From: Verrucomicrobiota bacterium
Lineage (GTDB): Bacteria > Chlamydiota > Chlamydiia > Chlamydiales > JAEYWL01
Reading direction: 5' to 3'
Length of the DNA: 62,334 nt
Assembly: GCA_023428915.1 (NCBI GenBank)
Contig: JAEYWL010000096.1
Location: 1 to 62,334, forward strand
Shown here: positions 19,623 through 27,319 of the stretch, in pieces
Position numbering within the stretch: the stretch's first letter is position 1
How the letters are laid out: each line of letters opens with the position of its first letter
The notes under the pieces: generated by a model
The model's database searches: none
Told to the model about the DNA's origin: nothing
What the model saw: only the letters and a program-made list of their open reading frames with translations
Position numbers and translations under genes: made by a program

Positions 19623-20026
19623 GGGGGTGTCACGGTTTCGACTTGGGAATGAAGTATTGATTGCATGCAGAGGATATCGGTTGGCCTCTTAAAAAAACCG
19701 GTAAAAAAACAAATGCAGACTCTAACGTCTACGCATTGGATTTCTCAGCTAACGCTGATGAACTCCAACTAGCTGCTGCCTAAGCTTAACCGTTTAAGCA
19801 GCCCGATACTCTAAAACTGGACCAAGGGTCTTGGAAGTATCGTCATTTACTTGGTGTGATTGCCCTAATCGCCGGTTTCTAGGTTAAGGCAGTCGAGATT
19901 AAATGAAGCCAGCTAGGTTTAAGTGGCGCTTCCTGCAGCAGACCTGGCTTAAATTACAGGAAGCTAAGCATGTAGTGGTTAATATAGAGTTTGCTAAGGA
20001 CGAGAGTTCAATTCTCTCCACCTCCA
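19623..20026 (+). ncRNA. ssrA: transfer-messenger RNA (tmRNA)
   Basis: The 5' end GGGGGTGTCACGGTTTCGAC and 3' end GTTCAATTCTCTCCACCTCC are the classic tRNA-like ends. GGGGGUG pairs with CACCUCC to form the acceptor stem, and the T arm GAGAGTTCAATTCTC is intact. CCA is not encoded. The tag frame begins at GCA 19715 and ends at TAA 19781-19783. The 22-residue tag starts ADSNVYALDF and ends ADELQLAAA, so it carries the hydrophobic/alanine degradation end. It rescues stalled ribosomes together with SmpB. The accessory AbiE patch begins just downstream. Confidence 0.97.
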
Positions 20027-20034
20027 ATCAAACG

Positions 20035-20071
20035 AAAGGCTTCAGTTTAACGACTGAAGCCTTTTGTTTTT
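20035..20071 (+). terminator. rho-independent terminator of ssrA
   Basis: A stem of 12 bp, AAAGGCTTCAGT and ACTGAAGCCTTT with a 6-base loop, followed by TGTTTTT. It lies 9 bases after the tmRNA 3' end. Confidence 0.9.
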
Positions 20072-20169
20072 AGCGACATACAACACGAAATTCGCGCCCA
20101 AAAATTCCACTGCCTAAACCTCAATTACGCAGTATATTAGAAAAAAATGTAATGTTAAACAGTCATATA

Positions 20170-20250
20170 TTTCACAAAAACTACTATCTTTTTGTGAAAT
20201 AGACCTTTTCTTGTTGTATTTTTCACAAAAAGATAGTAGTTTTTGTGAAA
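20170..20250. promoter_or_regulatory. double palindromic operator of the AbiE operon
   Basis: Two 30-bp palindromes (20170-20199 and 20221-20250), each with arms TTTCACAAAAA / TTTTTGTGAAA and an 8-base centre. The centres are reverse complements, so the two palindromes are also perfect inverted repeats of each other. The second ends 18 bases before the antitoxin ATG. AbiEi antitoxins are known to repress their own operon by binding inverted repeats, so this is the likely operator. Confidence 0.85.
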
Positions 20251-20268
20251 AGCGAGAGAGATAACAAT

Positions 20269-20877
20269 ATGCGCGAAAGTATGGAAAACAAAATAAAAAA
20301 TAGGATTATCGAGCACGGCAGCGGCTGGTGTTTTACTCCTATGCATTTTGCAGATTTAGGAAGCGATGCTTCTATTAGAAAAGCCCTCTCCCAACTTCAA
20401 AAACAAAGTTTTATTAGAAGGCTTGCACAAGGTTTGTATGACTATCCCAAAAAGCATGATCTCCTGGGTATTATTCCTCCAGATGTCAACGAAGTAGCCA
20501 AGGCAATTGCGGAAAAAGATAGTGTGCTAATCCAACCTTCAGGTGCTCATGCGGCAAATTTAGTAGGCTTTTCCACGCAAGTTCCAGGCCGAGTTATATT
20601 TCTTACCGAAGGGACATCTAAGAAGGTGAAAGTGGGCAATCAAGAAATCATTTTCAAAAAAACCACAAGAAAAAACATGCTCTCTGCTGGAACTAAAGAA
20701 GGTCTCATCATACAAGCTTTAAAAAATCTGGGAAAAGATCATATCGACAAAAAAATGCATATGCAAATTGCAAAATTGCTCAAAGATTCGACTGAAGAAG
20801 AAATTAGAAAAAACATGAAGTTCGCGCCAGCCTGGATCAGGGTTCTTGTTTTTGAAATCATAGGGATAAAACCATGA
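20269..20877 (+). CDS. AbiEi-type antitoxin (DUF6088 family)
   Basis: About 202 aa. The N-terminal winged helix (MHFADLGSDASIRKALSQLQ, then KQSFIRRLAQGLYDYP) is typical of DUF6088/AbiEi proteins; the C-terminal part (IQPSGAHAANLVG, RVIFLTEGTSKKVKVGN) fits the family. It is the antitoxin and autorepressor of a type IV toxin-antitoxin pair. The frame extends back to a GTG at 20245, but that codon lies in the operator palindrome, so ATG 20269 is preferred; a purine-rich GAGAGAG precedes it. It overlaps the toxin by 4 bases (ATGA). Confidence 0.88.
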   Translation: MRESMENKIKNRIIEHGSGWCFTPMHFADLGSDASIRKALSQLQKQSFIRRLAQGLYDYPKKHDLLGIIPPDVNEVAKAIAEKDSVLIQPSGAHAANLVGFSTQVPGRVIFLTEGTSKKVKVGNQEIIFKKTTRKNMLSAGTKEGLIIQALKNLGKDHIDKKMHMQIAKLLKDSTEEEIRKNMKFAPAWIRVLVFEIIGIKP

Positions 20878-21911
20878 GTGAAATTCATCTTTTACCTCAA
20901 AACGAACGAGAACTTTTTTTCAGAGCTGCCATAGATATCAAGGACATGCCTTTTGAAATTATTGAAAAAGACTATTGGGTCGTATGGGTTTTGAAAAGGT
21001 TGTTTTCGCTAGAGAAGATGAAACCGTATCTTACCTTTAAAGGGGGTACATCTCTCTCAAAAGTATATGGTTTGATTGATCGTTTTTCGGAAGATATTGA
21101 TCTTTCAATCGAAAGAGAATTTTTTGGCTTTGGTGAACCTCATAACCCTGAAAATGCCCCTTCCAAGAAAAAACAAAATGCTATTATCGAGAATCTTTCA
21201 AAAGCTTGCTCCCATTATGTGCAAACTGAAATGTTAGCCAATCTTAAAGAAACTTTTGCTGCAGAGCTCAGAACAACCGATGGGTGGCAAATTTTTTCTG
21301 ATCCGGAAGATCTTGATGCACAATCATTGTTATTTGAATATCCAAGTAACACCTCAAAAACAGGGTATATTCGTCCACTTGTGAAAATCGAAATTGGAGC
21401 AAGATCTGAACATTGGCCTGTCAGCGAACATAAAATAGAGAGCTATGTTAAAGAAGCATTCAAAGAAAAAATTCATGAACCTGATACAATTATTCGCGTG
21501 CTGAATGCTGAGCGGACTTTTTGGGAAAAAGCAACCATTCTTCATCAATACGCACACTTGCCTGAAGATAAAAAGCTTCCACCACGCATCTCCAGACATT
21601 TTTATGATTTTTTTCGATTAATAAACTCTTCAATAAAGAAAAAAGCCCTTGAAGAGGCAGCCTTACTTGAAAGAGTGGCCAATCATAAAAGCATCTATTT
21701 TGCATCAGGCTGGGCAAGCTACGGTACCGCCAGAAAAGGAAGCTTAAAGCTCGTTCCTCCGCCTCATGTTTTAAAAGAACTTCAAAGGGACTATGGTCTA
21801 ATGAGATCTATGCTTTTCAGGGAAATCCCCACGTGGGAATTGATCTTAAAAACAATTGAAAAATTCGAGAGCGAATTTAACAAGTCGGTTAGTTTAAAGG
21901 ATGGCTTATAG
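20874..21911 (+). CDS. AbiEii/AbiGii-type nucleotidyltransferase toxin
   Basis: A 345-aa AbiEii-family toxin. The nucleotidyltransferase signature is complete: FKGGTSLSKVYGLIDRFSEDIDLSIERE near residue 55-85 (GGTS, then the two metal-binding Asp residues D-I-D), preceded by FEIIEKDYWVVWVLKRLF. A later conserved block is RTFWEKATILHQYAH near 210. AbiEii toxins transfer nucleotides (GTP or other NTPs in studied members) and provide phage abortive infection or growth arrest. Coupled to the antitoxin by ATGA. Lower GC than the flanking housekeeping genes fits acquisition by transfer. Confidence 0.9.
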   Translation: MSEIHLLPQNERELFFRAAIDIKDMPFEIIEKDYWVVWVLKRLFSLEKMKPYLTFKGGTSLSKVYGLIDRFSEDIDLSIEREFFGFGEPHNPENAPSKKKQNAIIENLSKACSHYVQTEMLANLKETFAAELRTTDGWQIFSDPEDLDAQSLLFEYPSNTSKTGYIRPLVKIEIGARSEHWPVSEHKIESYVKEAFKEKIHEPDTIIRVLNAERTFWEKATILHQYAHLPEDKKLPPRISRHFYDFFRLINSSIKKKALEEAALLERVANHKSIYFASGWASYGTARKGSLKLVPPPHVLKELQRDYGLMRSMLFREIPTWELILKTIEKFESEFNKSVSLKDGL

Positions 21912-22053
21912 TTATACTTCACGATAAAATCTCAAGGTAAGGTAATATGTAAGTGACGCTTCCTTTACTCTTTTTTCTTTTAAGAAAATATTCGATAAGA
22001 ACTCCATATACCAGTTTTCAGGCTTCTGCCCGATTTTACCCATAATTGCCAGC

Positions 22054-22090
22054 CTATTTTCACAAAACATACTAGTTTTTGTGAAAATAG
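22054..22090. promoter_or_regulatory. third AbiE-type palindrome downstream of the toxin
   Basis: Perfect 14-bp arms CTATTTTCACAAAA (22054-22067) and TTTTGTGAAAATAG (22077-22090). It shares the TTTTCACAAAA half-site with the operator before the antitoxin. It lies after the toxin and before the VOC gene, so the AbiE genes are bracketed by the same motif. The rest of 21912-22176 holds no gene. Confidence 0.7.
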
Positions 22091-22176
22091 AAATGCCAGC
22101 ATGGCAGAAAGTATGTTATTAAATAGGGTTGATTATCTTATTTAACTATTAAAACGTTTTTCTGAGGTCAGGAATT

Positions 22177-22548
22177 ATGCAACTTCTCGGCATTGACAAT
22201 GTATTTTTTGAAGTCGGCGATCTAGAAAAAGCAATTAGCTTTTATGATCGTTTAGGATTCAAGTTAAAGTTCAAAATTCCTCATATCTCCTCGGCTCTTT
22301 TTACTATTGGCAATGAAGAGCCTGGGCTTATGATTAAAGAAACCAACAATCCTAACCCATCAAAGCTCTGGCTGGAAATTAAAGATGCACAGCAAGCAAA
22401 AGAAAAATGCGATCAATTAGGTATTGCAGGAACTATTTTAGAGACAGCTACGGGATATACTTTTGAAATGCTGGATCCTTGGAATAATGTTATAGGATTT
22501 GCTGACTACCTCAAAAAGCCAGAGCTTGCAAGAAAGTCGATGCTTTAA
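22177..22548 (+). CDS. VOC (glyoxalase/bleomycin-resistance fold) family protein
   Basis: A 123-aa single-domain VOC protein: it starts MQLLGIDNVFFEVGDLEKAI, then FYDRLGFKLKFK, and ends with the conserved FEMLDPWNNVIGFADY. Metal ligands are only partly visible (Glu in FEMLDP), so the activity (lyase, dioxygenase or drug-binding) is unknown. GAGG and AGGA precede the ATG. It is in the accessory patch behind AbiE and may be controlled from the palindrome at 22054. Confidence 0.75.
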   Translation: MQLLGIDNVFFEVGDLEKAISFYDRLGFKLKFKIPHISSALFTIGNEEPGLMIKETNNPNPSKLWLEIKDAQQAKEKCDQLGIAGTILETATGYTFEMLDPWNNVIGFADYLKKPELARKSML

Positions 22549-22713
22549 AAAAGGCGAAGATATTACTGTCAAAAATTCTGAATGCATCTCTCCATCTCTA
22601 TCTAGCTTGCAACTAATCTTGATTAGCTAAAATACAGGTCTTCGACTCCGTCATTTCTTTCAGCTTTTCTATTGCATAAAAAAATAGTCGCTTTGATCGT
22701 AGCCATCTTGAAT

Positions 22714-23613
22714 CTATGGCTCAGGTTGAATGCCAATATATAGATCTAAAACGATATTTTGATGGTCAGCTGCTCTTTCATCATAAACTTCAAAATCTGT
22801 TTTGTAAGAGCGATGCCCGCCTAATTGCTTTGGAGACATTTCCCAAATTTCTTTCCATGCATTCACAATGACATCAGGCAGCGGTGCAGGAGTAGTTGTA
22901 AACTTTGCATATTGTTGTTTTGGAACAACAAGCTGTTGAAATCCCTCAGGCACGGTATTCAATTCAGAAACTTCTTCACCGATAAAATAGGTATATTCTC
23001 CATTATGATCTGTTTCATAGCCTGTATAGGCACAAAATGTGGTACCAGGCCTTTTTCGATTAGAAATTTTTTCAGCTAATCCTTGATGGAAATACTTCTG
23101 AACACAAGGAAAAATATTTCCTTTCATTTTATCTCGCTCTCGCTCGTTGCTAGTGCGAACACAAATACCAACCAATTTAATCTCAGGCACTGCTAATATT
23201 TCTTTGTGCATCTTTCCCTCACTAGCATTCGTTTTAATTTTTGCACGGTTCCAGTAATCCATCAATATTTCAAATGGTTGTTGATGAAGGTTGTCATACC
23301 CCTCACTGCGGGCTAATTGGACAACTACATCATATCGTCGCTGAAACTTTTCAATGCTCTTTGACAAAGTCTCACGAGGATCAAGTTTACAAAACACAGC
23401 CAGCTCAATAGCTGCTTGTATCAAATCACCCACTTCTTCTTGCAAGTGCTCACGATTTTCTTTATTCCATGCTTCTTGAATTTCTATGCATTCACTTTGA
23501 ATTTGTTCAATAAGCTGAGAAAAATTCTCCCAATAAAAACCAAATTCTTTAGCTGCTAGTCCTTGCTTTTCAGCCTGCTTTAACAAGCAAGTTTCATTTG
23601 AAGAATTTTGCAT
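22714..23613 (-). CDS. MazG-like pyrophosphohydrolase fused to GyrI-like effector-binding domain
   Basis: 299 aa in two parts. Residues about 1-125 look like a MazG-type all-alpha NTP pyrophosphohydrolase, with metal-binding ECIEIQEAW and LQEEVGDLIQAAIELA. Residues about 133-299 look like the AraC effector-binding/GyrI-like domain (VPEIKLVGICVRTSNERERD, FCAYTGYETDHNGEYTYFIG, YDERAADHQNIVLDLYIGI). An internal Met at the junction could also start the second domain alone. A good AAGGAG site precedes the first ATG. The fusion suggests ligand-controlled nucleotide clean-up, which is inference. Confidence 0.75.
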   Translation of the reverse strand: MQNSSNETCLLKQAEKQGLAAKEFGFYWENFSQLIEQIQSECIEIQEAWNKENREHLQEEVGDLIQAAIELAVFCKLDPRETLSKSIEKFQRRYDVVVQLARSEGYDNLHQQPFEILMDYWNRAKIKTNASEGKMHKEILAVPEIKLVGICVRTSNERERDKMKGNIFPCVQKYFHQGLAEKISNRKRPGTTFCAYTGYETDHNGEYTYFIGEEVSELNTVPEGFQQLVVPKQQYAKFTTTPAPLPDVIVNAWKEIWEMSPKQLGGHRSYKTDFEVYDERAADHQNIVLDLYIGIQPEP

Positions 23614-23730
23614 TCTCTAGCTCCTTAATTGTAAGAATCTTTAGGTTGGGATGATAGCATGCTCTGCCAAAGCTTGAAAAGATACAATTTGTTAGGTATG
23701 AGAATTCTGAATGCAATCATGGGTTAAAAA

Positions 23731-23858
23731 AAAGAAGGCTATATTGTTTTGGATCAAATACGACAGTAGACAAATCCCGATTAGTAAAACTTTTGGGAAA
23801 AATTGAAAAAGAAATTGCTCATAATGTTCTTGCGACTCTGCAAGAGATGTTTACTTAA
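23731..23858 (+). pseudogene. C-terminal remnant of a MazF/PemK-type toxin
   Basis: The frame from 23731 reads KEGYIVLDQIR, then hits TAG. After a one-base shift, the frame from 23766 reads VDKSRLVKLLGKIEKEIA and ends at TAA 23856-23858. LDQIR followed by VDKSRL is the signature of the C-terminal part of MazF-family endoribonuclease toxins. The N-terminal half and any antitoxin are missing. A CAATCATGGGT word resembling the end of the 159-bp palindromic element lies immediately upstream (23715-23725). Confidence 0.6.
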
Positions 23859-23903
23859 AAACTTAGACTTCTTGGGAAAAGATATTTATGCTAAACTACT
23901 TGC

Positions 23904-24596
23904 ATGGAAGAGGAAAGAGTTTCTAAAATCATGGCCCGTCGAGGGTTATGCTCCCGCAGAGAAGCTGAGCGCTATATGGCCGAAGGCCGGGTGCGGGTTA
24001 ATGGCGTTTTAATTACTGAACAGGGAACAAAGGTTCCGGTTAATGCCAAAATAGACTTCGACAGTAAAAAATTGCAGAGGGTAACGGTCGCCCTAAATAA
24101 ACCTCTGGGTATTGTCTCCAACCTTCCACAAGATGGCTACCGGGAGGCAAAAGATTTAATTACCCCTGAAAACCGGTATGACAAGGGACCTCCGATCGAC
24201 CCGGACTCGCTGCATGTCGTCGGCAGGTTAGATGTCAATTCTAAAGGGCTAATCCTGCTTTCTTCCGATGGAAGAATTGCTCAAACAATCATTGGCCCTG
24301 ATTCTGAAGTAGAAAAAGAATACATTGTCCGTTTTAAAAATCCTGTACCCGACCAGGCAATAGCCAGGCTGCGTTACGGACTCAAACTTGATGGCGTGCC
24401 GCTTAAACGCGCAGAAGTCAATCGCGCAGGAGAACTCGCCTTATCCATCGTGCTTAGGGAAGGAAAGAATCGGCAGATAAGACGCATGTGCGAACTTGTC
24501 GGGCTGGAGATATCCTCTCTAAAAAGGGTGCGCATCGGCAATATTCAACTCGGCCCCCTCCCTCCAGGCAAATGGATGGTGATCTTCCAAGATTAA
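23904..24596 (+). CDS. RsuA/RluB-family 16S/23S rRNA pseudouridine synthase
   Basis: A 230-aa enzyme with an N-terminal S4 RNA-binding domain (RVSKIMARRGLCSRREAERY, VRVNGVLITEQG). The catalytic core has NKPLGIVSNLPQD and the active-site Asp in HVVGRLDVNSKGLILLSSDG near residue 115, and it ends with REGKNRQIRRMCELVGLEI. It isomerises uridine in rRNA; the exact site cannot be assigned from motifs alone. Complete and of normal length. Confidence 0.9.
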   Translation: MEEERVSKIMARRGLCSRREAERYMAEGRVRVNGVLITEQGTKVPVNAKIDFDSKKLQRVTVALNKPLGIVSNLPQDGYREAKDLITPENRYDKGPPIDPDSLHVVGRLDVNSKGLILLSSDGRIAQTIIGPDSEVEKEYIVRFKNPVPDQAIARLRYGLKLDGVPLKRAEVNRAGELALSIVLREGKNRQIRRMCELVGLEISSLKRVRIGNIQLGPLPPGKWMVIFQD

Positions 24597-24658
24597 TTCT
24601 GAAATAACCCCCTAGATAACATTCTCAAGCATATTTTTTTAAATATATAATACGAGTT

Positions 24659-25174
24659 TTAAACAAGATTAAATAAATACCTTAAATGCGCAGCATCGCA
24701 ACTATGCCCGGAAAATTTAATGAAATATTGCAGCTGCCAAGTTTGCGTTTTCCTGGCTTGAGGATTATCAGTAATATCCCAAGAAGGGTAGATGCGCATA
24801 GCCCGCTTTCCCTCCTTTCCACCGCAAGATACTATGCCTTTTTCACAGAGTACCGTTTTTGGAAAAATAAATTGGCCAAAGTTATTTTCAGAACGCACAC
24901 TAACTACTAAAAAATCAAAAGCATCGTTAAATTCATAAGGCAAAATAGGCCCGTTGCCTATGCGTTTCCAAAATGTAACAAACTGACCTGCCTTTGTCGG
25001 AGTAATCTTTCCTACGCGAAATTTTATTAAACGCTTGTTTATAGAAAATTCTGAGGCCCCATATTCTGCACTTTCATCTTCTGTTTTCAAATTTTGAAAA
25101 AGCAATTTAGAGGGCTTATAGGCAATTTCTTGGGCTAATAACAAATCTGGATGCGGACTAGCTGTTCGTTTCAT
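24659..25174 (-). CDS. MepB family protein
   Basis: A 171-aa protein matching the MepB family: YGASEFSINKRLIKFRVGKI, then TPTKAGQFVTFWKR, and FDFLVVSVRSENNFGQFIFP and AMRIYPSWDI further on. MepB was named from a drug-efflux locus in staphylococci, but its molecular function is unknown. The ATG overlaps the stop of the upstream transporter gene by 4 bases, so the two are co-expressed. Confidence 0.8.
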   Translation of the reverse strand: MKRTASPHPDLLLAQEIAYKPSKLLFQNLKTEDESAEYGASEFSINKRLIKFRVGKITPTKAGQFVTFWKRIGNGPILPYEFNDAFDFLVVSVRSENNFGQFIFPKTVLCEKGIVSCGGKEGKRAMRIYPSWDITDNPQARKTQTWQLQYFIKFSGHSCDAAHLRYLFNLV

Positions 25175-26469
25175 GCAATTTCCTTAAATTCCCCTTTCTC
25201 AACCCGATTGGCCAAGCGATAGCCAATATAACCCGCTATTGCGGCCAGCCCGGCCCAAATCATCCCAAATCCGGCTACAGTTACTCCGAGGGAGCGCAGC
25301 CCCTTAACGGATAATACCGATAAAATATCTCCTCCCCTCCACACTACTGTATCCACAGCATTTTTTCCTTTATACCTGACGCTCCGCGGAACCAGGGTAT
25401 ACAGCGTTTCACGTGCCGGAAGGATCATGCCATGAGAAAGGGACCTGGTAATGATCATAACGATTGCCACAGGAGGCATCATGCCTAAGATTGGCGCGTA
25501 CTGATTGTCAATAAGCCCCATTGACAAACTGGTAAACACTACAATGCAGGCGCTGGTCAAAAAAACCACTCCGGCTCCATAACGCACTAACAGCCAACGA
25601 GTCACAGTCAACTGCAGGAAAATTTGAAGGATATTTGCCGATAAGTCCATGTTGGCTGCGAAACGGGTTTGTGCAACTGCATCCTTTGGAAAAGCAATTC
25701 CAGAATAATCTGTAACCAGTACATAAGCAATCGTTCCAATGGCATCACTGAGAACCATCATTATAGAAATAGTGCCAATGAATGGATTGGTTAAAATTTG
25801 CCTTAGTCCGTCTAACATGCCTCCTTCTATGGCAGCAGCATTGTTTGCCTCGAACCGATGGCTTCCATATTGCTGGGACCAGTTGCCAAGAAGGGCTATG
25901 CAAACCACAGCTGTCAAAAGCAGAATGGCTGAAAGCACCAGCAAAAAGGGCAGCTCAACGATTTGAACTAAAACGCTTGTAACAAAAGGACCTGAGACTG
26001 CGCCTAAGGCGCCACCAATGGCAATAATGGGGAATAAGCGGCGCGCTTGGGTATCATCCCAAATATCTGCCATGAAACTCCAAAAAACAGAAACAACAAA
26101 TAAATTAAATACGCTGACATACACAAAGAAAATGAGCCCCAAGGTCTTTAACGGCAGCAAATCGTGATCCTTAAAAAATGGGACAAAAACCATTTGGCAA
26201 ACAATAAATACAATATATGCAAAAGGTAAAATGATGCGCCGCGGCCATTTAGATACCAACCATGAAAACATAGGCGTCAGTATCAATGTGGCAATAAAAG
26301 TGGCAGTAAAAAACCAGGGAAGTTGTCCTGAACCTGCTTCTACAGCAAGCTGATCGCGTACTGGCCGCAGTACATAATAGGACGCTAAAACACAAAAAAA
26401 ATATATAAAGGAAAGGAAGACAGCAAACCTCTCTTCAACTTTGATTTTCAGATGGAATTTGCTAGTCAC
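25171..26469 (-). CDS. MFS / ATP:ADP-antiporter-like membrane transporter
   Basis: About 432 aa with some 11-12 hydrophobic segments. The start resembles nucleotide-transporter relatives (FFCVLASYYVLRPVRDQLAV), and FWSFMADIWDDTQARRLFPI is also typical of NTT-like MFS proteins in intracellular bacteria. The key residues of true ATP/ADP exchangers cannot be assigned, so the substrate is open. The longest frame begins at TTG 26502; GTG 26469 has an AGGA site five bases upstream and is preferred. Coupled to MepB (ATGA). Confidence 0.75.
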   Translation of the reverse strand: MTSKFHLKIKVEERFAVFLSFIYFFCVLASYYVLRPVRDQLAVEAGSGQLPWFFTATFIATLILTPMFSWLVSKWPRRIILPFAYIVFIVCQMVFVPFFKDHDLLPLKTLGLIFFVYVSVFNLFVVSVFWSFMADIWDDTQARRLFPIIAIGGALGAVSGPFVTSVLVQIVELPFLLVLSAILLLTAVVCIALLGNWSQQYGSHRFEANNAAAIEGGMLDGLRQILTNPFIGTISIMMVLSDAIGTIAYVLVTDYSGIAFPKDAVAQTRFAANMDLSANILQIFLQLTVTRWLLVRYGAGVVFLTSACIVVFTSLSMGLIDNQYAPILGMMPPVAIVMIITRSLSHGMILPARETLYTLVPRSVRYKGKNAVDTVVWRGGDILSVLSVKGLRSLGVTVAGFGMIWAGLAAIAGYIGYRLANRVEKGEFKEIA

Positions 26470-26554
26470 TTCTTTCCTTGTACATAATCGTGCATCTGGC
26501 AAGGGTTTTTAAAAGGGCCCATAGCGGGTATCAATCCGAATAGGTATTCCCCTC

Positions 26555-27202
26555 TTACTTTTTACTAGCCCTTTCGTGAAGGGCCTTGCGGATTTTCTGG
26601 ACATTTTTGCGGGCGTTTGCGACATTGCTGACCTCTGCAAGAGCGACTTGTTCTTTCGGCCCGAATGGCACGCCATATTCAATTGCTGCAAGAAGAACCT
26701 GTGTGGCATTATCCATGGCTCCGGCATAAGCAAGAGTTTTAATAAGAGCCAGGCGATGCTCCAGCAGCAGCGGAATTTCGTGATTAATTGCATTGATCAG
26801 AATCCCTCTAATTTTGTCAGAAGGATTGGCATGCCTTAGCATTTCAATCAATGTAAGAAGATGGCTGGAAGTTAGCATCGAGCCATGTTCGATAGCGGCA
26901 TTAATGACATGGGCTGCGCTGGCTAAAGGATTGGCGTGGTCTAGTATTTCAATCAGCAAGGCCATGTTGCAAGCGTCTATTTTATAGCCTTCTTCAATAA
27001 GAAAAATCAAAGTTTCGGTTGAATCTGCCAAAGTACCGGCGTTATCTAAATTAAGGATATTGGCTTGGATCATATTAAAAATGTCTTCGTCTTCAACTTC
27101 TTGAGAAGCTACTTCTAAATGATAAGCTACAAAACTGTCAGGTAAAATAGCTCCAAGGGAGGCCGCATAAACAGAAAAGAGGCAAAGTAAAATATTTTTC
27201 AT
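26555..27202 (-). CDS. secreted helical-repeat protein
   Basis: About 215 aa with a signal peptide (MKNILLCLFSVYAASLGA). The mature part shows four to five units of about 34-36 residues sharing a pattern of the kind LLIEILDHANPLASAAHVI, then NAAIEHG; compare LIEMLRHANPSDKIRGILI. This suggests a small alpha-solenoid. I do not recognise a named family. ATG 27202 is chosen over 27214 because it places the signal peptide correctly. A secreted repeat protein in such an organism may face the host (inference). Confidence 0.65.
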   Translation of the reverse strand: MKNILLCLFSVYAASLGAILPDSFVAYHLEVASQEVEDEDIFNMIQANILNLDNAGTLADSTETLIFLIEEGYKIDACNMALLIEILDHANPLASAAHVINAAIEHGSMLTSSHLLTLIEMLRHANPSDKIRGILINAINHEIPLLLEHRLALIKTLAYAGAMDNATQVLLAAIEYGVPFGPKEQVALAEVSNVANARKNVQKIRKALHERASKK

Positions 27203-27319
27203 AATATATTCCATTTTATTAGATTTTAAATAAACAAGCAGAAAGCCGGATCCAGATCAGCTGTAATGATACCAGAACATCCAATTCGCGAAAATATGAG
27301 AAAGATGCAAGAGGATTTT

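Noticed and set aside
20155..20346. 63-aa minus-strand frame over the AbiE operator
   Set aside because: Made of the palindromes and the antisense of the antitoxin start; not a credible gene.
19984..24000. Duplicate of the ssrA 3' end as an island attachment site
   Set aside because: I looked for a second copy of the tmRNA 3' end downstream and found none, and there is no integrase, so a bounded island cannot be claimed.
26509..26793. 94-aa minus-strand frame
   Set aside because: Overlaps the secreted helical-repeat gene in another phase; no start signal.
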